From Rheinheimera sediminis (lineage in GTDB: Bacteria > Pseudomonadota > Gammaproteobacteria > Enterobacterales > Alteromonadaceae), in contig NZ_RZUF01000001.1 of the NCBI RefSeq assembly GCF_004005375.1, positions 1-64,000 on the forward strand: DNA of 64,000 bases. Direction: 5' to 3'. The notes under the pieces are model-generated. The model had not been told where the DNA came from. It saw only the letters and a program-made list of their open reading frames with translations, and ran no database searches. Every line of letters begins with the position of its first letter. Position 1 is the stretch's first letter. Positions 1 to 8,879 of the stretch are shown one piece after another. The translations under genes were made by a program, and so were the position numbers.

Positions 1-55
1 AGGTCAGCTCCAGTTTCTGCTCGCCAATCCACTCTACATCTATGACTTTTAACAT
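1..55 (-). CDS. DUF2442-like protein, N-terminal fragment
   Basis: Only the first 18 codons lie in the window; the gene runs off the left edge. The visible peptide, MLKVIDVEWIGEQKLELT, has the typical opening of DUF2442 proteins (a short beta strand, then a G-x-x-K-L-x-L-T strand). An upstream purine-rich stretch with GGATATGGG could serve as ribosome binding site. DUF2442 genes often lie beside DUF4160 or other toxin-antitoxin-type partners, but none is visible upstream. The call rests on a very short segment. Confidence 0.45.
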   Translation of the reverse strand, partial: MLKVIDVEWIGEQKLELT

Positions 56-149
56 ACACTACCCATATCCTCTAACTTGCCGGGGTCGGAACACGGACTG
101 ATTTTTTGTAAAATGCTTTGATTAAAGCTGCTAACGGTTACCGTAATTT

Positions 150-1061
150 CTAACTATCGAGTTCAATCCTGAAAGAATCCTTTGCCATTCTATCAACTTC
201 ATTTTTAAGATGGGCGGGAAGATTACTAATGAAGCTTATTGCTGGGCCTGCATGAAAATATCTAGGGGCTAAAGAAAGCGTCTGCGCAAAAATAAGATGT
301 TTTGCAATTCGATACCAACCATCGGAAAATAAATCCTCTGCTTCGGTTAATTCGGACAATCTCGCATAATTTTTATCAATTCTCATAGCTAGCAACTTTA
401 ATCTTGCGACATCATGTAAATATTCAGTAATTATGATGAGATCGATAGCTTCATTTTGGCTAATTTTTTTAACTTGTTCTTCAAGACACAACTCAGTTAT
501 TCGGCCTTCCTGCATATGTCTAGCTTCTCGTATTGAATTACCAAATATTTCAGCAATCGAAATGTACGATGAGGGACCTGCCGCAATTTCTGAAGTTATG
601 GTTGTGTCTAAACCCTCTAAAATCAGTTCCATTGACGCCGTAAATCTTTGATATTCCGGTATGGCTAGTGATAAATAACGATCATTTTTTGCATTTGACG
701 TAAACTCTCTTTGGGTATCAGACTGAATACCGATGGTGTAGAGCAGTGCGATAAATGAAGCAAAAGCCAATATAGGATTTAGCATACCACCAAAATAATC
801 CCCCATCTGGCCCCACTGTTCAGGGTCTGAACTAAAGTCTCTAGTCCCGAATGTGTCCAAATAAAGCACTATCACTGAAAAAACAACCACTCCGAGTAAT
901 GCTATGAGAACGGGTTGCGCATAAGGCTTTAATTTAATGAGGTAGCTCGAACTATCACTTTTTAGAGACATCGCAATAACAATCACTACTACAACGATAA
1001 AAATGATCGACATTAACAATTCAAACCATACCGTACGAAAAGAATAAAAAATATCTGCCAT
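150..1061 (-). CDS. putative phage abortive infection (PutAbiC-like) membrane protein
   Basis: The product has 303 residues. Two N-terminal membrane segments (about 13-33 and 49-67) are followed by a loop carrying a W-G-Q-M-G-D-Y-F-G-G-M-L-N-P core (about 83-96) and a third hydrophobic stretch (about 96-110). This G-D-Y-F-G-G-x-L-N-P motif just before a membrane segment is the hallmark I associate with the putative phage abortive infection family PF16872. The remaining ~190 residues look soluble and helical. The start has AGAGGA just upstream. The gene is visibly more AT-rich than the TCA genes nearby and sits among other accessory-type genes, which suggests transfer. A role in phage defence is inferred from the family name and is not shown by the sequence. 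Confidence 0.6.
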   Translation of the reverse strand: MADIFYSFRTVWFELLMSIIFIVVVVIVIAMSLKSDSSSYLIKLKPYAQPVLIALLGVVVFSVIVLYLDTFGTRDFSSDPEQWGQMGDYFGGMLNPILAFASFIALLYTIGIQSDTQREFTSNAKNDRYLSLAIPEYQRFTASMELILEGLDTTITSEIAAGPSSYISIAEIFGNSIREARHMQEGRITELCLEEQVKKISQNEAIDLIIITEYLHDVARLKLLAMRIDKNYARLSELTEAEDLFSDGWYRIAKHLIFAQTLSLAPRYFHAGPAISFISNLPAHLKNEVDRMAKDSFRIELDS

Positions 1062-1125
1062 GAGTCCTCTGTGAATGTAAATGGAATCCAGTGTCAGGTG
1101 TTGCCCCTTGCCAACAACGACTAAC

Positions 1126-1455
1126 TTATCGCCTGAACTGGCAAAGCTCTTTCACAACGGCTTGAGTTTCTTCAGAAAATAACTCCATCTGTTTATCAGT
1201 CAATACGCCGTTATGCTTAAGCGCGGCAATTTTGAAGAAGGCGCTATTGCGTGACAGTCCATCGAACATGTCGGCTATGGCCTTATCTTCTTCTTTGATC
1301 AAAGTGTAAAGTTCAAGGTAAGTTTTATGCTGCTGCCCTGCTCTATCAGCTGAAAGCTTTTCAATACGCTGGAAAATTTGTTCACAAGCGACGTTGAGTA
1401 ATTCATCTTTTAAATCTCTGATCCTTTTCCAGTCTCGTTCGGGTATGGATTTCAT
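1126..1455 (-). CDS. small conserved-looking hypothetical protein
   Basis: A 109-residue charged, helical protein with no membrane segment or signal peptide. I chose the internal ATG (product starting MKSIPERDWK) because GGAG lies eight bases before it. The ATG seven codons upstream has no such site. Residues 40-109 (L-E-L-Y-T-L-I-K-E-E-D-K, then F-F-K-I-A-A-L-K and L-T-D-K-Q-M-E-L-F) look like amphipathic helices. I do not recognise the family. It lies 64 bases upstream of the abortive-infection-like gene on the same strand and may be cotranscribed with it. Confidence 0.6.
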   Translation of the reverse strand: MKSIPERDWKRIRDLKDELLNVACEQIFQRIEKLSADRAGQQHKTYLELYTLIKEEDKAIADMFDGLSRNSAFFKIAALKHNGVLTDKQMELFSEETQAVVKELCQFRR

Positions 1456-1639
1456 TTGATGAGCTCCGGGATGCAATAAGGCAAGAGCAGAGAAACTTTA
1501 ACCAAAGCCTTAGTTCTGTTCGATTGGTTTGTTGTACCAAATTAACGCTGATGTACCAGTATTTCAACATGTTTTTAAGGCAAATGATCAGATTATTTCT
1601 CAACGATAAAGCTTAAAGACATTGCTCAATTGGCCTGTT
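1456..1639. other. AT-rich intergenic spacer in accessory patch
   Basis: No credible gene is seen. A 66-codon reading frame crosses it on the minus strand but has no ribosome binding site and overlaps the supported gene at 1126-1455. The spacer probably carries the promoter of that gene; no strong -35/-10 pair stands out. Confidence 0.4.
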
Positions 1640-2137
1640 TTATATTACAGGAGTAGCCATCCAAACTTCGTTGTGTTTTTTTGTAGCTCTCTGAATTACG
1701 ACAAATCCCATGTTTTCATATGAAGGTTGTAAGCGATCATGAGCCAGCTGCAAAGCGATGAGCTCTAAGTTAACAATGGATGAAATTTTGCGGGCTAAAA
1801 GAATAATTTCGGCAACAATAAGTTCAGAGGCTTTGAATTGAGATTGCTCATAATACTGACCGCGAAAATCAGGTAAAACATAAAGGTATTCAATTACCAT
1901 CCAGCTTGTTCTGTTGTCCGGCTTTGAAATAGATAAGCTGAAAATTCCTATGAGGTTTTGTGTATCCAGAGCTTTAGCGTAATAAAGAGTGGTTTCTTTA
2001 CTCTCGGCCTGTTGAAAACAAGCCCTAAGCCAATTGCGTTCATATTCCGACTGAGGCGACAGCCTGCGAACCTCTTTCTTCACCACACTTGGTAAACGAA
2101 ACGACCTGGAAACATCCTGTTTCTCGAAGACTATCAT
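1640..2137 (-). CDS. GNAT-like N-acetyltransferase
   Basis: A 165-residue soluble protein. The order of elements fits a GNAT fold: residues 60-70 (L-I-G-I-F-S-L-S-I-S) resemble beta 2-3, residues 80-92 (V-I-E-Y-L-Y-V-L-P-D-F-R-G) resemble beta 4 and the start of the acetyl-CoA loop, and the C-terminal helix and strand contain Y-E-N-M-G-F-V-V-I, a typical GNAT ending. The pyrophosphate-binding R/Q-x-x-G-x-G/A motif is degenerate here (R-G-Q-Y-Y-E-Q-S). The gene starts 6 bases after a 50-codon ORF and has no clear ribosome binding site, so it is probably translated by coupling. Substrate unknown. Confidence 0.62.
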   Translation of the reverse strand: MIVFEKQDVSRSFRLPSVVKKEVRRLSPQSEYERNWLRACFQQAESKETTLYYAKALDTQNLIGIFSLSISKPDNRTSWMVIEYLYVLPDFRGQYYEQSQFKASELIVAEIILLARKISSIVNLELIALQLAHDRLQPSYENMGFVVIQRATKKHNEVWMATPVI

Positions 2138-2143
2138 AAAATA

Positions 2144-2296
2144 CTACTGGGTTTTGCCTTGCGCCTGGATGTATTTAATAGCATCCAGCAGTCTGTCGGA
2201 CACTTTTGCGGCCTTTGCCCTTTTAATAGCTGCAGCAGAAAATACAGGCATGGTTTTAATTGGTTTATCTTGCTTAGCTGTTGAAGATTTGCTCAT
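2144..2296 (-). CDS. 50-residue basic protein paired with GNAT gene
   Basis: A short ORF encoding 50 residues, beginning MSKSSTAKQDKPIK and ending with a basic helical segment around K-V-S-D-R-L-L-D-A-I. It starts at an ATG with a strong GAGGTG site four bases upstream, and its stop lies 6 bases before the GNAT gene. It is lysine-rich and could bind nucleic acid or the acetyltransferase. The arrangement resembles an antitoxin-toxin pair with a GNAT toxin, but the protein is shorter than known RHH antitoxins of such pairs and I do not recognise a family. Confidence 0.6.
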   Translation of the reverse strand: MSKSSTAKQDKPIKTMPVFSAAAIKRAKAAKVSDRLLDAIKYIQAQGKTQ

Positions 2297-2381
2297 TTGG
2301 TCACCTCAAAGGCATAGTAGCACATCATAAATGACATTCAAGCTGGATCTGCGAACAGTCACCTATATGCACAAATAATAA

Positions 2382-2406
2382 GGGCGGGTATAAAACCCGC
2401 CCCTAC
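2382..2406 (-). terminator. GC-rich hairpin downstream of sucD; REP-like core
   Basis: An 8-base-pair stem GGGCGGGT/ACCCGCCC with a five-base loop, followed on the minus strand by TTATTATTT. It lies about 40 bases after the sucD stop and can end the suc transcript. The same core, including the trailing CTAC on the plus strand, recurs at 37138-37162, so it is also a dispersed palindromic repeat. Confidence 0.6.
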
Positions 2407-2442
2407 GGCAACTGGATAATGAGGAGAGATCCCCCAAATTAA

Positions 2443-3315
2443 TTACCAGCCAGTCAGTTCTTTCAGTGCTTTACCGATATCGGCTAAGCTTTTCACGGTT
2501 TTCACGCCTGCGTCTTCCAGTGCAGCGAACTTCTCGTCAGCTGTACCTTTACCACCAGAGATGATGGCGCCTGCGTGGCCCATGCGCTTACCAGCTGGTG
2601 CAGTTACACCGGCAATGTAAGACACAACTGGCTTAGTCACGTGTTGCTTGATATAAGCAGCAGCTTCTTCTTCAGCTGAACCACCGATTTCACCGATCAT
2701 GACGATGGCTTCAGTCTGTGGATCGTCCTGGAATAATTTCAGGATGTCGATGAAGTTAGAACCTGGGATTGGGTCACCACCTATACCTACACAAGTAGAC
2801 TGGCCGAAACCGTAGTCAGTAGTTTGTTTTACTGCTTCATAAGTCAGAGTGCCTGAACGTGAAACAATACCTACTTTACCTGGTAAGTGAATGTGGCCTG
2901 GCATGATACCAATTTTACATTCGCCTGGAGTGATCACGCCTGGGCAGTTAGGGCCAATTAAGCGTACGCCTAATTCGTCACAACGTACTTTAGCGTCCAG
3001 CATATCCAGTGTAGGAATGCCTTCAGTGATACAAACGATCAGCTTGATGCCACCGTTTGCAGCTTCCAGGATAGAATCTTTACAGAAAGCAGCTGGTACA
3101 TAGATCACTGATGCTTCTGCACCAGTCGCTTCTACTGCTTCTTTTACTGTATTGAAAACTGGTAAACCTAAGTGAGTTTGACCGCCTTTACCAGGAGTCA
3201 CACCACCAACCATTTTAGTGCCGTAAGCAATGGCTTGTTCAGAGTGGAAAGTACCCTGAGCACCAGTGAAGCCCTGACAAATTACTTTGGTATCTTTATT
3301 AATTAAAACGCTCAT
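2443..3315 (-). CDS. sucD: succinyl-CoA synthetase, alpha subunit
   Basis: A 290-residue protein of normal family length. It binds CoA and carries the phosphorylated histidine in the reaction succinyl-CoA + NDP + Pi to succinate + NTP + CoA. Visible hallmarks are the N-terminal Rossmann loop ([14 protein letters not shown]), the central [11 protein letters not shown] motif (about 117-127) and the phosphohistidine region [12 protein letters not shown] (about 246-257). It follows sucC by 10 bases, and the two subunits form the cytoplasmic complex. It is the last gene of the block; a hairpin follows. Confidence 0.97.
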   Translation of the reverse strand: MSVLINKDTKVICQGFTGAQGTFHSEQAIAYGTKMVGGVTPGKGGQTHLGLPVFNTVKEAVEATGAEASVIYVPAAFCKDSILEAANGGIKLIVCITEGIPTLDMLDAKVRCDELGVRLIGPNCPGVITPGECKIGIMPGHIHLPGKVGIVSRSGTLTYEAVKQTTDYGFGQSTCVGIGGDPIPGSNFIDILKLFQDDPQTEAIVMIGEIGGSAEEEAAAYIKQHVTKPVVSYIAGVTAPAGKRMGHAGAIISGGKGTADEKFAALEDAGVKTVKSLADIGKALKELTGW

Positions 3316-3325
3316 GGATTACCCC

Positions 3326-4495
3326 TTATGCCTTAGCCGCTGCAGCAGCTACAACTTTTTGTGCAGCGCTTGTCAGGTCTGTGTCAGCGATAATGTTCAG
3401 GCCGCTTTCACCCAGCACTTTAGCACCCAGTTCAGCGTTGTTACCTTGCAGACGAACTACAACTGGTACTTTAACGCCAACTTCTTTCACTGCGCCGATC
3501 ACACCTTCAGCAATCATATCGCAACGAACGATACCACCGAAAATGTTGATGAATACGGCTTTCACAGCGTCATCAGACAGGATAATTTTGAAGGCTTCAA
3601 CTACACGTTCTTTGGTCGCACCGCCGCCAACGTCCAGGAAGTTAGCTGGTTGGCCACCGTGCAATTTCACGATGTCCATAGTACCCATAGCTAAACCGGC
3701 ACCGTTTACCATACAGCCGATGTCGCCGCCTAAAGCTACGTAGTTCAATTCCCATGAAGCAGCGTGTGCTTCACGTGGATCTTCCTGTGAAGGATCTTGC
3801 ATAGCTTTTAAATCAGGGTGACGATACAGAGCATTGCCGTCGATCACCAGTTTGGCATCTAAGCAGTGCAGATCGCCAGCAGGAGTGATAACCAGAGGGT
3901 TCACTTCCAGCAGAGCTAAATCTTTATCTTTAAACAGTTGAGCCAAACCCATGAAGATTTTCACGAACTGGTTCACTTGCTTGCCTTCCAGACCTAATTT
4001 GAATGCTAATTCACGACCCTGGAATGGCTGAGCACCAACCAGTGGATCGATTGCAGCTTTCAGAATCTTTTCCGGAGTTTCGTGGGCAACAGTTTCAATT
4101 TCCACGCCGCCTTCAGTAGACGCCATAAACACGATACGACGTGAAGAACGGTCTACTACTGCACCTAAATACAACTCTTTTGCGATGTCAGTACAAGGTT
4201 CAACCAGGATACGGCTTACAGGCTGACCTTTTTCGTCTGTCTGATAAGTCACCAGGTTTTTTCCAAGCCATTTTTCAGCGAAAGCGCGGATATCTTCTTT
4301 GCTTTTCACCAGCTTCACACCGCCCGCTTTACCGCGACCACCAGCGTGAACCTGAGCCTTGACAACAAACATGTCGCCGCCGATTTTATCTGCAGCTTCT
4401 ACCGCTTCTTCAACAGTTGCTGCGGCGATGCCTTTCGATACAGGCAAACCATATTGGGCAAACAGTTGTTTACCCTGATACTCGTGCAAATTCAT
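3326..4495 (-). CDS. sucC: succinyl-CoA synthetase, beta subunit
   Basis: A 389-residue ATP-grasp protein that binds the nucleotide and partners SucD in the TCA cycle. The N-terminus ([12 protein letters not shown]) and the glycine-rich nucleotide loop ([12 protein letters not shown], about 51-62) are diagnostic. L-L-E-V-N-P-L-V (about 195-202) and [10 protein letters not shown] (about 322-331) complete the family pattern. It has its own likely promoter in the 146 bases after sucB, so sucCD may be expressed partly independently of sdh-sucAB. Confidence 0.97.
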   Translation of the reverse strand: MNLHEYQGKQLFAQYGLPVSKGIAAATVEEAVEAADKIGGDMFVVKAQVHAGGRGKAGGVKLVKSKEDIRAFAEKWLGKNLVTYQTDEKGQPVSRILVEPCTDIAKELYLGAVVDRSSRRIVFMASTEGGVEIETVAHETPEKILKAAIDPLVGAQPFQGRELAFKLGLEGKQVNQFVKIFMGLAQLFKDKDLALLEVNPLVITPAGDLHCLDAKLVIDGNALYRHPDLKAMQDPSQEDPREAHAASWELNYVALGGDIGCMVNGAGLAMGTMDIVKLHGGQPANFLDVGGGATKERVVEAFKIILSDDAVKAVFINIFGGIVRCDMIAEGVIGAVKEVGVKVPVVVRLQGNNAELGAKVLGESGLNIIADTDLTSAAQKVVAAAAAKA

Positions 4496-4565
4496 GGCTA
4501 TTTTCCGTTCATTTTGACATTGAAGGCCACACCGAAGGTGTAACCTGACCTTTAGATCGGCGCGT

Positions 4566-4571
4566 ATTATA
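4566..4571 (-). promoter_or_regulatory. -10 box of a sucCD promoter
   Basis: A perfect TATAAT on the minus strand about 70 bases before the sucC start. The -35 position falls in a T-rich stretch and is weak. The predicted leader contains a short ACACC-TTCG-GTGT stem, a UUCG-type tetraloop. The promoter follows the terminator hairpin after sucB directly. Confidence 0.5.
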
Positions 4572-4588
4572 GTGCCAATCAGTCTGAT

Positions 4589-4618
4589 AAAAAATGCTGT
4601 TGCCAGAAAACAACAGCA
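4589..4618 (-). terminator. terminator/attenuator after sucB
   Basis: On the minus strand TGCTGTTG pairs with CAACAGCA across an eight-base loop, and a run of six T follows. It begins 24 bases after the sucB stop. It should stop or reduce read-through from sdhCDAB-sucAB into sucCD. Confidence 0.75.
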
Positions 4619-4641
4619 CTTTTAGTTACTTTTTCCAGATA

Positions 4642-5832
4642 TTAGATATCCAGCAGAATACGGGTTGGATCTTCCAGTAACTCTTTGATAGTGACCAGGA
4701 AGCCTACTGACTCTTTACCATCGATGATACGGTGGTCATAAGACAGTGCTAAGTACATCATTGGCAGAATTTCCATCTTGCCGTCAACAACCATCACACG
4801 GTCCTGGATCTTGTGCATGCCCAGAATAGCAGACTGTGGTGGGTTGATGATTGGAGTAGACATCAGAGAACCAAAGACACCACCGTTGGTGATAGTGAAG
4901 TTGCCACCTGTTAAGTCGTCCATAGACAGCTTACCGTCACGGCCTTTGATAGCTAAGTCTTTGATGGCTTTTTCGATTTCAGCCAGGTTCATTTTGTCAC
5001 AATCGCGCAGAACTGGAGTAACCAGGCCACGAGGAGTAGACACGGCGATGCTGACGTCGAAGTAGTTGTGGTACACGATATCATCGCCATCGATAGCAGC
5101 GTTCACTTCAGGGAAACGTTTCAGCGCTTCGGTCACAGCTTTCACATAGAAAGACATAAAACCTAAACGGATACCATGACGCTTTTCAAACACGTCCTGG
5201 TACTGCTTACGCAGATCCATAATGGGTTTCATGTTCACTTCGTTGAAGGTTGTTAACATGGCTGTAGAGTTTTTTGCTTCTAACAGACGGTTAGCGATAG
5301 TCTTACGTAAACGTGTCATAGGCACACGTTTTTGTGAGCGATCGCCTTGTACCGGAGCTGGTGCAGCAACAGCAGCGGCTTTAGTAGGAGCAGCTGGTGC
5401 ACCGGCCAGGAATTTTTCTACGTCTTCTTTCGTCACACGGCCATTTTTACCAGAACCCTGGATTTTAGCAGCGTCTAAGCCTTTTTCAGCAATGAGGCGA
5501 CGAACAGATGGAGTTAACACCTCATCTGACTCTGCAGCAGGAGCAGCAGCGGCCACAGCAACTTCAGCTTTAGCAGCAGGTGCGGCGGCAGGAGCTGCAG
5601 CGCCAGCGTTCATGTGACCAATCACTTGTTCAGCTAATACAGTTGCACCTTCAGCGTGAACGATTTCACCCATGACGCCATCGGCCTGAGCCACGACTTC
5701 AAGTACAACTTTATCTGTTTCAATGTCCACCAGGACTTGATCACGGCTAACGGCTTCACCTGTTTTTACATGCCAGGTGGCGATTGTTGCGTCTGCAACT
5801 GATTCTGGTAGTACCGGGACTTTAATTTCCAC
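4642..5832 (-). CDS. sucB: 2-oxoglutarate dehydrogenase E2 (dihydrolipoyl succinyltransferase)
   Basis: The E2 core of the 2-oxoglutarate dehydrogenase complex, transferring the succinyl group to CoA. The frame stays open upstream, but I place the start at a GTG (product [11 protein letters not shown] read as M) because AAAGGTGA lies just before it and homologues begin with this sequence. That gives 396 residues. Domains: lipoyl domain with D-I-E-T-D-K and lipoylated lysine near 41, an Ala/Pro linker (about 75-105), an E1/E3-binding domain ([12 protein letters not shown]), a second linker, and a catalytic domain ending with Y-D-H-R-I-I-D-G (His and Asp of the active site). It follows sucA; a terminator follows it. 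Confidence 0.95.
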   Translation of the reverse strand: MEIKVPVLPESVADATIATWHVKTGEAVSRDQVLVDIETDKVVLEVVAQADGVMGEIVHAEGATVLAEQVIGHMNAGAAAPAAAPAAKAEVAVAAAAPAAESDEVLTPSVRRLIAEKGLDAAKIQGSGKNGRVTKEDVEKFLAGAPAAPTKAAAVAAPAPVQGDRSQKRVPMTRLRKTIANRLLEAKNSTAMLTTFNEVNMKPIMDLRKQYQDVFEKRHGIRLGFMSFYVKAVTEALKRFPEVNAAIDGDDIVYHNYFDVSIAVSTPRGLVTPVLRDCDKMNLAEIEKAIKDLAIKGRDGKLSMDDLTGGNFTITNGGVFGSLMSTPIINPPQSAILGMHKIQDRVMVVDGKMEILPMMYLALSYDHRIIDGKESVGFLVTIKELLEDPTRILLDI

Positions 5833-5949
5833 TTTGTCACCTTTTTTTAAAAAATTGGGTTCTGAATCGTTACTTAAACTAAAGTCAGAGCGCCTTGCGG
5901 CAGCACTGACTGAATACAAAAACGGCACAACCGAAGTTGTGCCAAATTA

Positions 5950-8757
5950 TTAAGCAATAGTTAAAGCTGCGTTGACTAAAGCCTGTTGCTGTTTGTTGTG
6001 CACAGACAAGTAACCTACTGCAGGTGAAGACGAAGCTTCGCGGCCAGCGTACGTCAGTTTTCCAGTTGCTGGGATTGAAGCCCAGAAATGGTGTTGACTG
6101 CAGTACCAGGCGCCCTGGTTTTGAGGTTCTTCCTGACACCAGACAAAATCTTTTACATGCTGGTAGTCTTTCATAATGGTTGCCATCTCTTCCGCTGGGA
6201 AAGGATACAACTGTTCAATACGGACAATAGCAATGTCTGTGATGCTGCGTTTGCGGCGTTCTTCCAGCAGATCGTAGTACACTTTACCGCTACACATCAC
6301 CACACGTTTCACATCAGCTGGCTTAATTGGATCAATTTCAGCGATGGCGTTCTGGAATACACCAGAAGCGATTTCTTCTAAGCTGGAAGTAGCTAACGGG
6401 TGGCGTAATAACGATTTCGGTGACATCACAATCAGCGGACGACGCATTGGGCGTACCATCTGACGGCGGATCATGGCATACACCTGAGCCGGAGTAGTTG
6501 GAACCACAACTTGCATATTGTGATCAGCACAAAGCTGCAGGAAACGCTCTAAACGGGCTGATGAGTGCTCAGGGCCCTGGCCTTCGTAGCCATGAGGCAA
6601 CAATAACGTCAGACCACATAAACGGCCCCACTTCTGCTCACCCGAGCTTAAAAATTGGTCTATTACCACTTGAGCGCCGTTAGCGAAGTCACCAAACTGG
6701 CCTTCCCAAATCACTAAAGCACGAGGTTCAGCTGTGGCATAACCATATTCGAAAGCCAATACAGCTTCTTCTGACAAGGCTGAGTCGTACACCTGGAAAG
6801 GACCTTGTGAGTCACTGATATATTCCAGTGGTGTATAGGTGCTTGCATCGTTCTGGTTGTGCAGTACTGCATGACGGTGGAAGAAAGTACCACGACCTGA
6901 GTCCTGACCGACGATACGGATACGATTTCCTGCACCCACTATAGAAGCGTACGCCAGAATTTCAGCGAAACCCCAGTCGATCTTTTTCTCGCCTTTTAGC
7001 ATTAAAGCGCGATCTTCGTAGACCTTACCCACCTGACGTTGCAGCGCATGAGTTTCTGGTACGACAATGGCTTTTTCACCCAAAGCTACCAGTTCAGCTA
7101 CTGGCATACTTGCATCATAAGCTGCAGTCCAATCATGACCAATATATGGAGTCCAGTCGACTGACACTTCAGTCATAGGACGCCATTCTTCAACTACGCA
7201 GTCGCCTTTGTCTAAGGCGTCACGGTAACTATCCACCATCTGCTGCACTTGTTCAGCAGTCACCACGCCTTCAGCAATTAACTTCTGAGCGTATAACTCA
7301 CGTGGAGTTGGGTGCTTTTTGATTTTCTGGTACATCAGCGGCTGAGTTGCATTCGGCTCATCCGCTTCGTTGTGACCGTTACGACGGTAACACACTAAAT
7401 CAATCACCACATCACGTTTAAAGGTGTTGCGGTAGTCTACAGCCAACTGAGCGACAAAAATCACAGCTTCCGGATCATCACCATTGACATGGAAAATTGG
7501 AGCCTGAACCATCTTGGCGATGTCAGTACAGTATGGCGTAGAACGCGTGTCTTCCGGGTTAGATGTGGTGAAACCTACCTGGTTGTTAATGACCAGACGG
7601 ATAGAACCACCCACTTTGAAAGCACGGGTTTGAGAGATATTGAAAGTTTCAGCAACTACGCCCTGACCAGCGAAAGCTGAGTCACCATGAATGGTGATAG
7701 GCAGAGCTAAAGTACCGTCTGTGCTGCCACGGCGGTCTAAACGGGCACGTACAGAGCCCATCACCACAGGGTTCACAATCTCTAAGTGCGACGGGTTGAA
7801 CGCTAACGCAAGGTGAACGTTGCCACCTTTGGTTTCGAAGTCTGATGAAAAACCCATATGGTATTTCACATCACCAGCGCCAACCACTTCGTATTTACCA
7901 GCAAATTCGTCAAACAGCTTGCCCGGGTTTTTACCCAGCACGTTGATCAACGTATTTAGACGACCACGGTGCGCCATACCGATAATACAATCTTTAGCGC
8001 CCTGCTCGCCTGCACGGTGGATCATAGCTTTGAGCATTGGCACCATGGCGTCACCGCCTTCTAAACCAAAACGCTTGGCGCCAGGGAATTTAGAAGCCAG
8101 GTATTTTTCCAGACCGTCTGCAGCCACTAAGCCTTGCAAAAGTTTGGTTTTTTCTTCTTTTCCGAGCGCACGTGAAGCCTGTTGGCTTTCTAAGCGTTGT
8201 TGGATCCAACGTTTTTCGTCCGTCGAAACGATGTGCATATACTCGGCACCTATAGAACCACAATAAGTGGACTCCAGCGCTTTGTATAAGTCGCCTAACT
8301 TCATACTGGTTTCGCCACCAGCAAAAGAGCCGACATTAAATTCGGTATCAAAATCAGCCTGAGTCAGGTCGTGATAAGACAATTCCAAATCGCGCACGCG
8401 CGGCTGCTTCCACAGATTCAGCGGGTCGAGATTTGCATGCTGATGACCACGGAAACGGAAGGCGTTGATGAGTTGCAGAACTTTCACCTGGCGCTGATCC
8501 GAACCACCAGCATTGACCGTAATGACTTCACGGTGTTTGTTTTTGGCGAGTTCAGCAAATTGCTGGCGGATATCGCTGTGACGGGATTCAAGTTCTACGC
8601 CATCAATCTTCGGCAGACTGGCAAAAAACTCACGCCATTCATCGCTGACGCTGGTTGGTTCAGCTAAATAGGATTCATAGAGCTCATCTACATAGGCCAT
8701 GTTGCCACCGCCTAAATGAGAAGACTCTAACCACGCCTTCATTACACCTTCGTGCAT
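5950..8757 (-). CDS. sucA: 2-oxoglutarate dehydrogenase E1 (thiamine diphosphate-dependent)
   Basis: A 935-residue decarboxylating E1, the usual length. The N-terminus (M-K-A-W-L-E-S-S-H-L) matches the flexible E2-binding tail of SucA proteins. G-M-A-H-R-G-R-L-N-T-L (about 258-268) and F-N-P-S-H-L-E (about 317-323) are family signatures. G-D-S-A-F-A-G-Q-G with N-N-Q-V-G-F-T-T form the ThDP/Mg site, and G-Q-D-S-G-R-G-T-F and L-P-H-G-Y-E-G-Q-G-P-E-H-S-S-A-R lie in the pyrimidine-binding half. AAGGGA precedes the ATG. It lies 111 bases after sdhB and before sucB in the same transcription unit. Confidence 0.97.
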   Translation of the reverse strand: MHEGVMKAWLESSHLGGGNMAYVDELYESYLAEPTSVSDEWREFFASLPKIDGVELESRHSDIRQQFAELAKNKHREVITVNAGGSDQRQVKVLQLINAFRFRGHQHANLDPLNLWKQPRVRDLELSYHDLTQADFDTEFNVGSFAGGETSMKLGDLYKALESTYCGSIGAEYMHIVSTDEKRWIQQRLESQQASRALGKEEKTKLLQGLVAADGLEKYLASKFPGAKRFGLEGGDAMVPMLKAMIHRAGEQGAKDCIIGMAHRGRLNTLINVLGKNPGKLFDEFAGKYEVVGAGDVKYHMGFSSDFETKGGNVHLALAFNPSHLEIVNPVVMGSVRARLDRRGSTDGTLALPITIHGDSAFAGQGVVAETFNISQTRAFKVGGSIRLVINNQVGFTTSNPEDTRSTPYCTDIAKMVQAPIFHVNGDDPEAVIFVAQLAVDYRNTFKRDVVIDLVCYRRNGHNEADEPNATQPLMYQKIKKHPTPRELYAQKLIAEGVVTAEQVQQMVDSYRDALDKGDCVVEEWRPMTEVSVDWTPYIGHDWTAAYDASMPVAELVALGEKAIVVPETHALQRQVGKVYEDRALMLKGEKKIDWGFAEILAYASIVGAGNRIRIVGQDSGRGTFFHRHAVLHNQNDASTYTPLEYISDSQGPFQVYDSALSEEAVLAFEYGYATAEPRALVIWEGQFGDFANGAQVVIDQFLSSGEQKWGRLCGLTLLLPHGYEGQGPEHSSARLERFLQLCADHNMQVVVPTTPAQVYAMIRRQMVRPMRRPLIVMSPKSLLRHPLATSSLEEIASGVFQNAIAEIDPIKPADVKRVVMCSGKVYYDLLEERRKRSITDIAIVRIEQLYPFPAEEMATIMKDYQHVKDFVWCQEEPQNQGAWYCSQHHFWASIPATGKLTYAGREASSSPAVGYLSVHNKQQQALVNAALTIA

Positions 8758-8862
8758 TTAGTTTCCCTTATTCGAAGCACCTGGAAAAAATTCGCGTAAA
8801 GCGGCCTGATGGTTCAGGCCCACTTCATTTTATACCAATCAGCGCTAATTAGCTCTGACAAA

Positions 8863-8879
8863 GGGCGCTTAAAGCGCCC
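8863..8879 (-). terminator. palindrome spanning the sdhB stop codon
   Basis: A perfect 8+1+8 inverted repeat, GGGCGCTT/AAGCGCCC, contains the last sense codons and the TAA of sdhB and is followed by TTTGT on the minus strand. The T run is short, so it is more likely a partial terminator or an mRNA-stabilising 3' end between sdhCDAB and sucAB than a full stop. Confidence 0.45.

Noticed and set aside
1403..1603. 66-codon minus-strand frame
   Set aside because: Overlaps a better supported gene and lacks a ribosome binding site.
5885..6139. 84-codon minus-strand frame across the sucA end
   Set aside because: It is a frame-shifted shadow of the sucA 3' end and the sucA-sucB gap.
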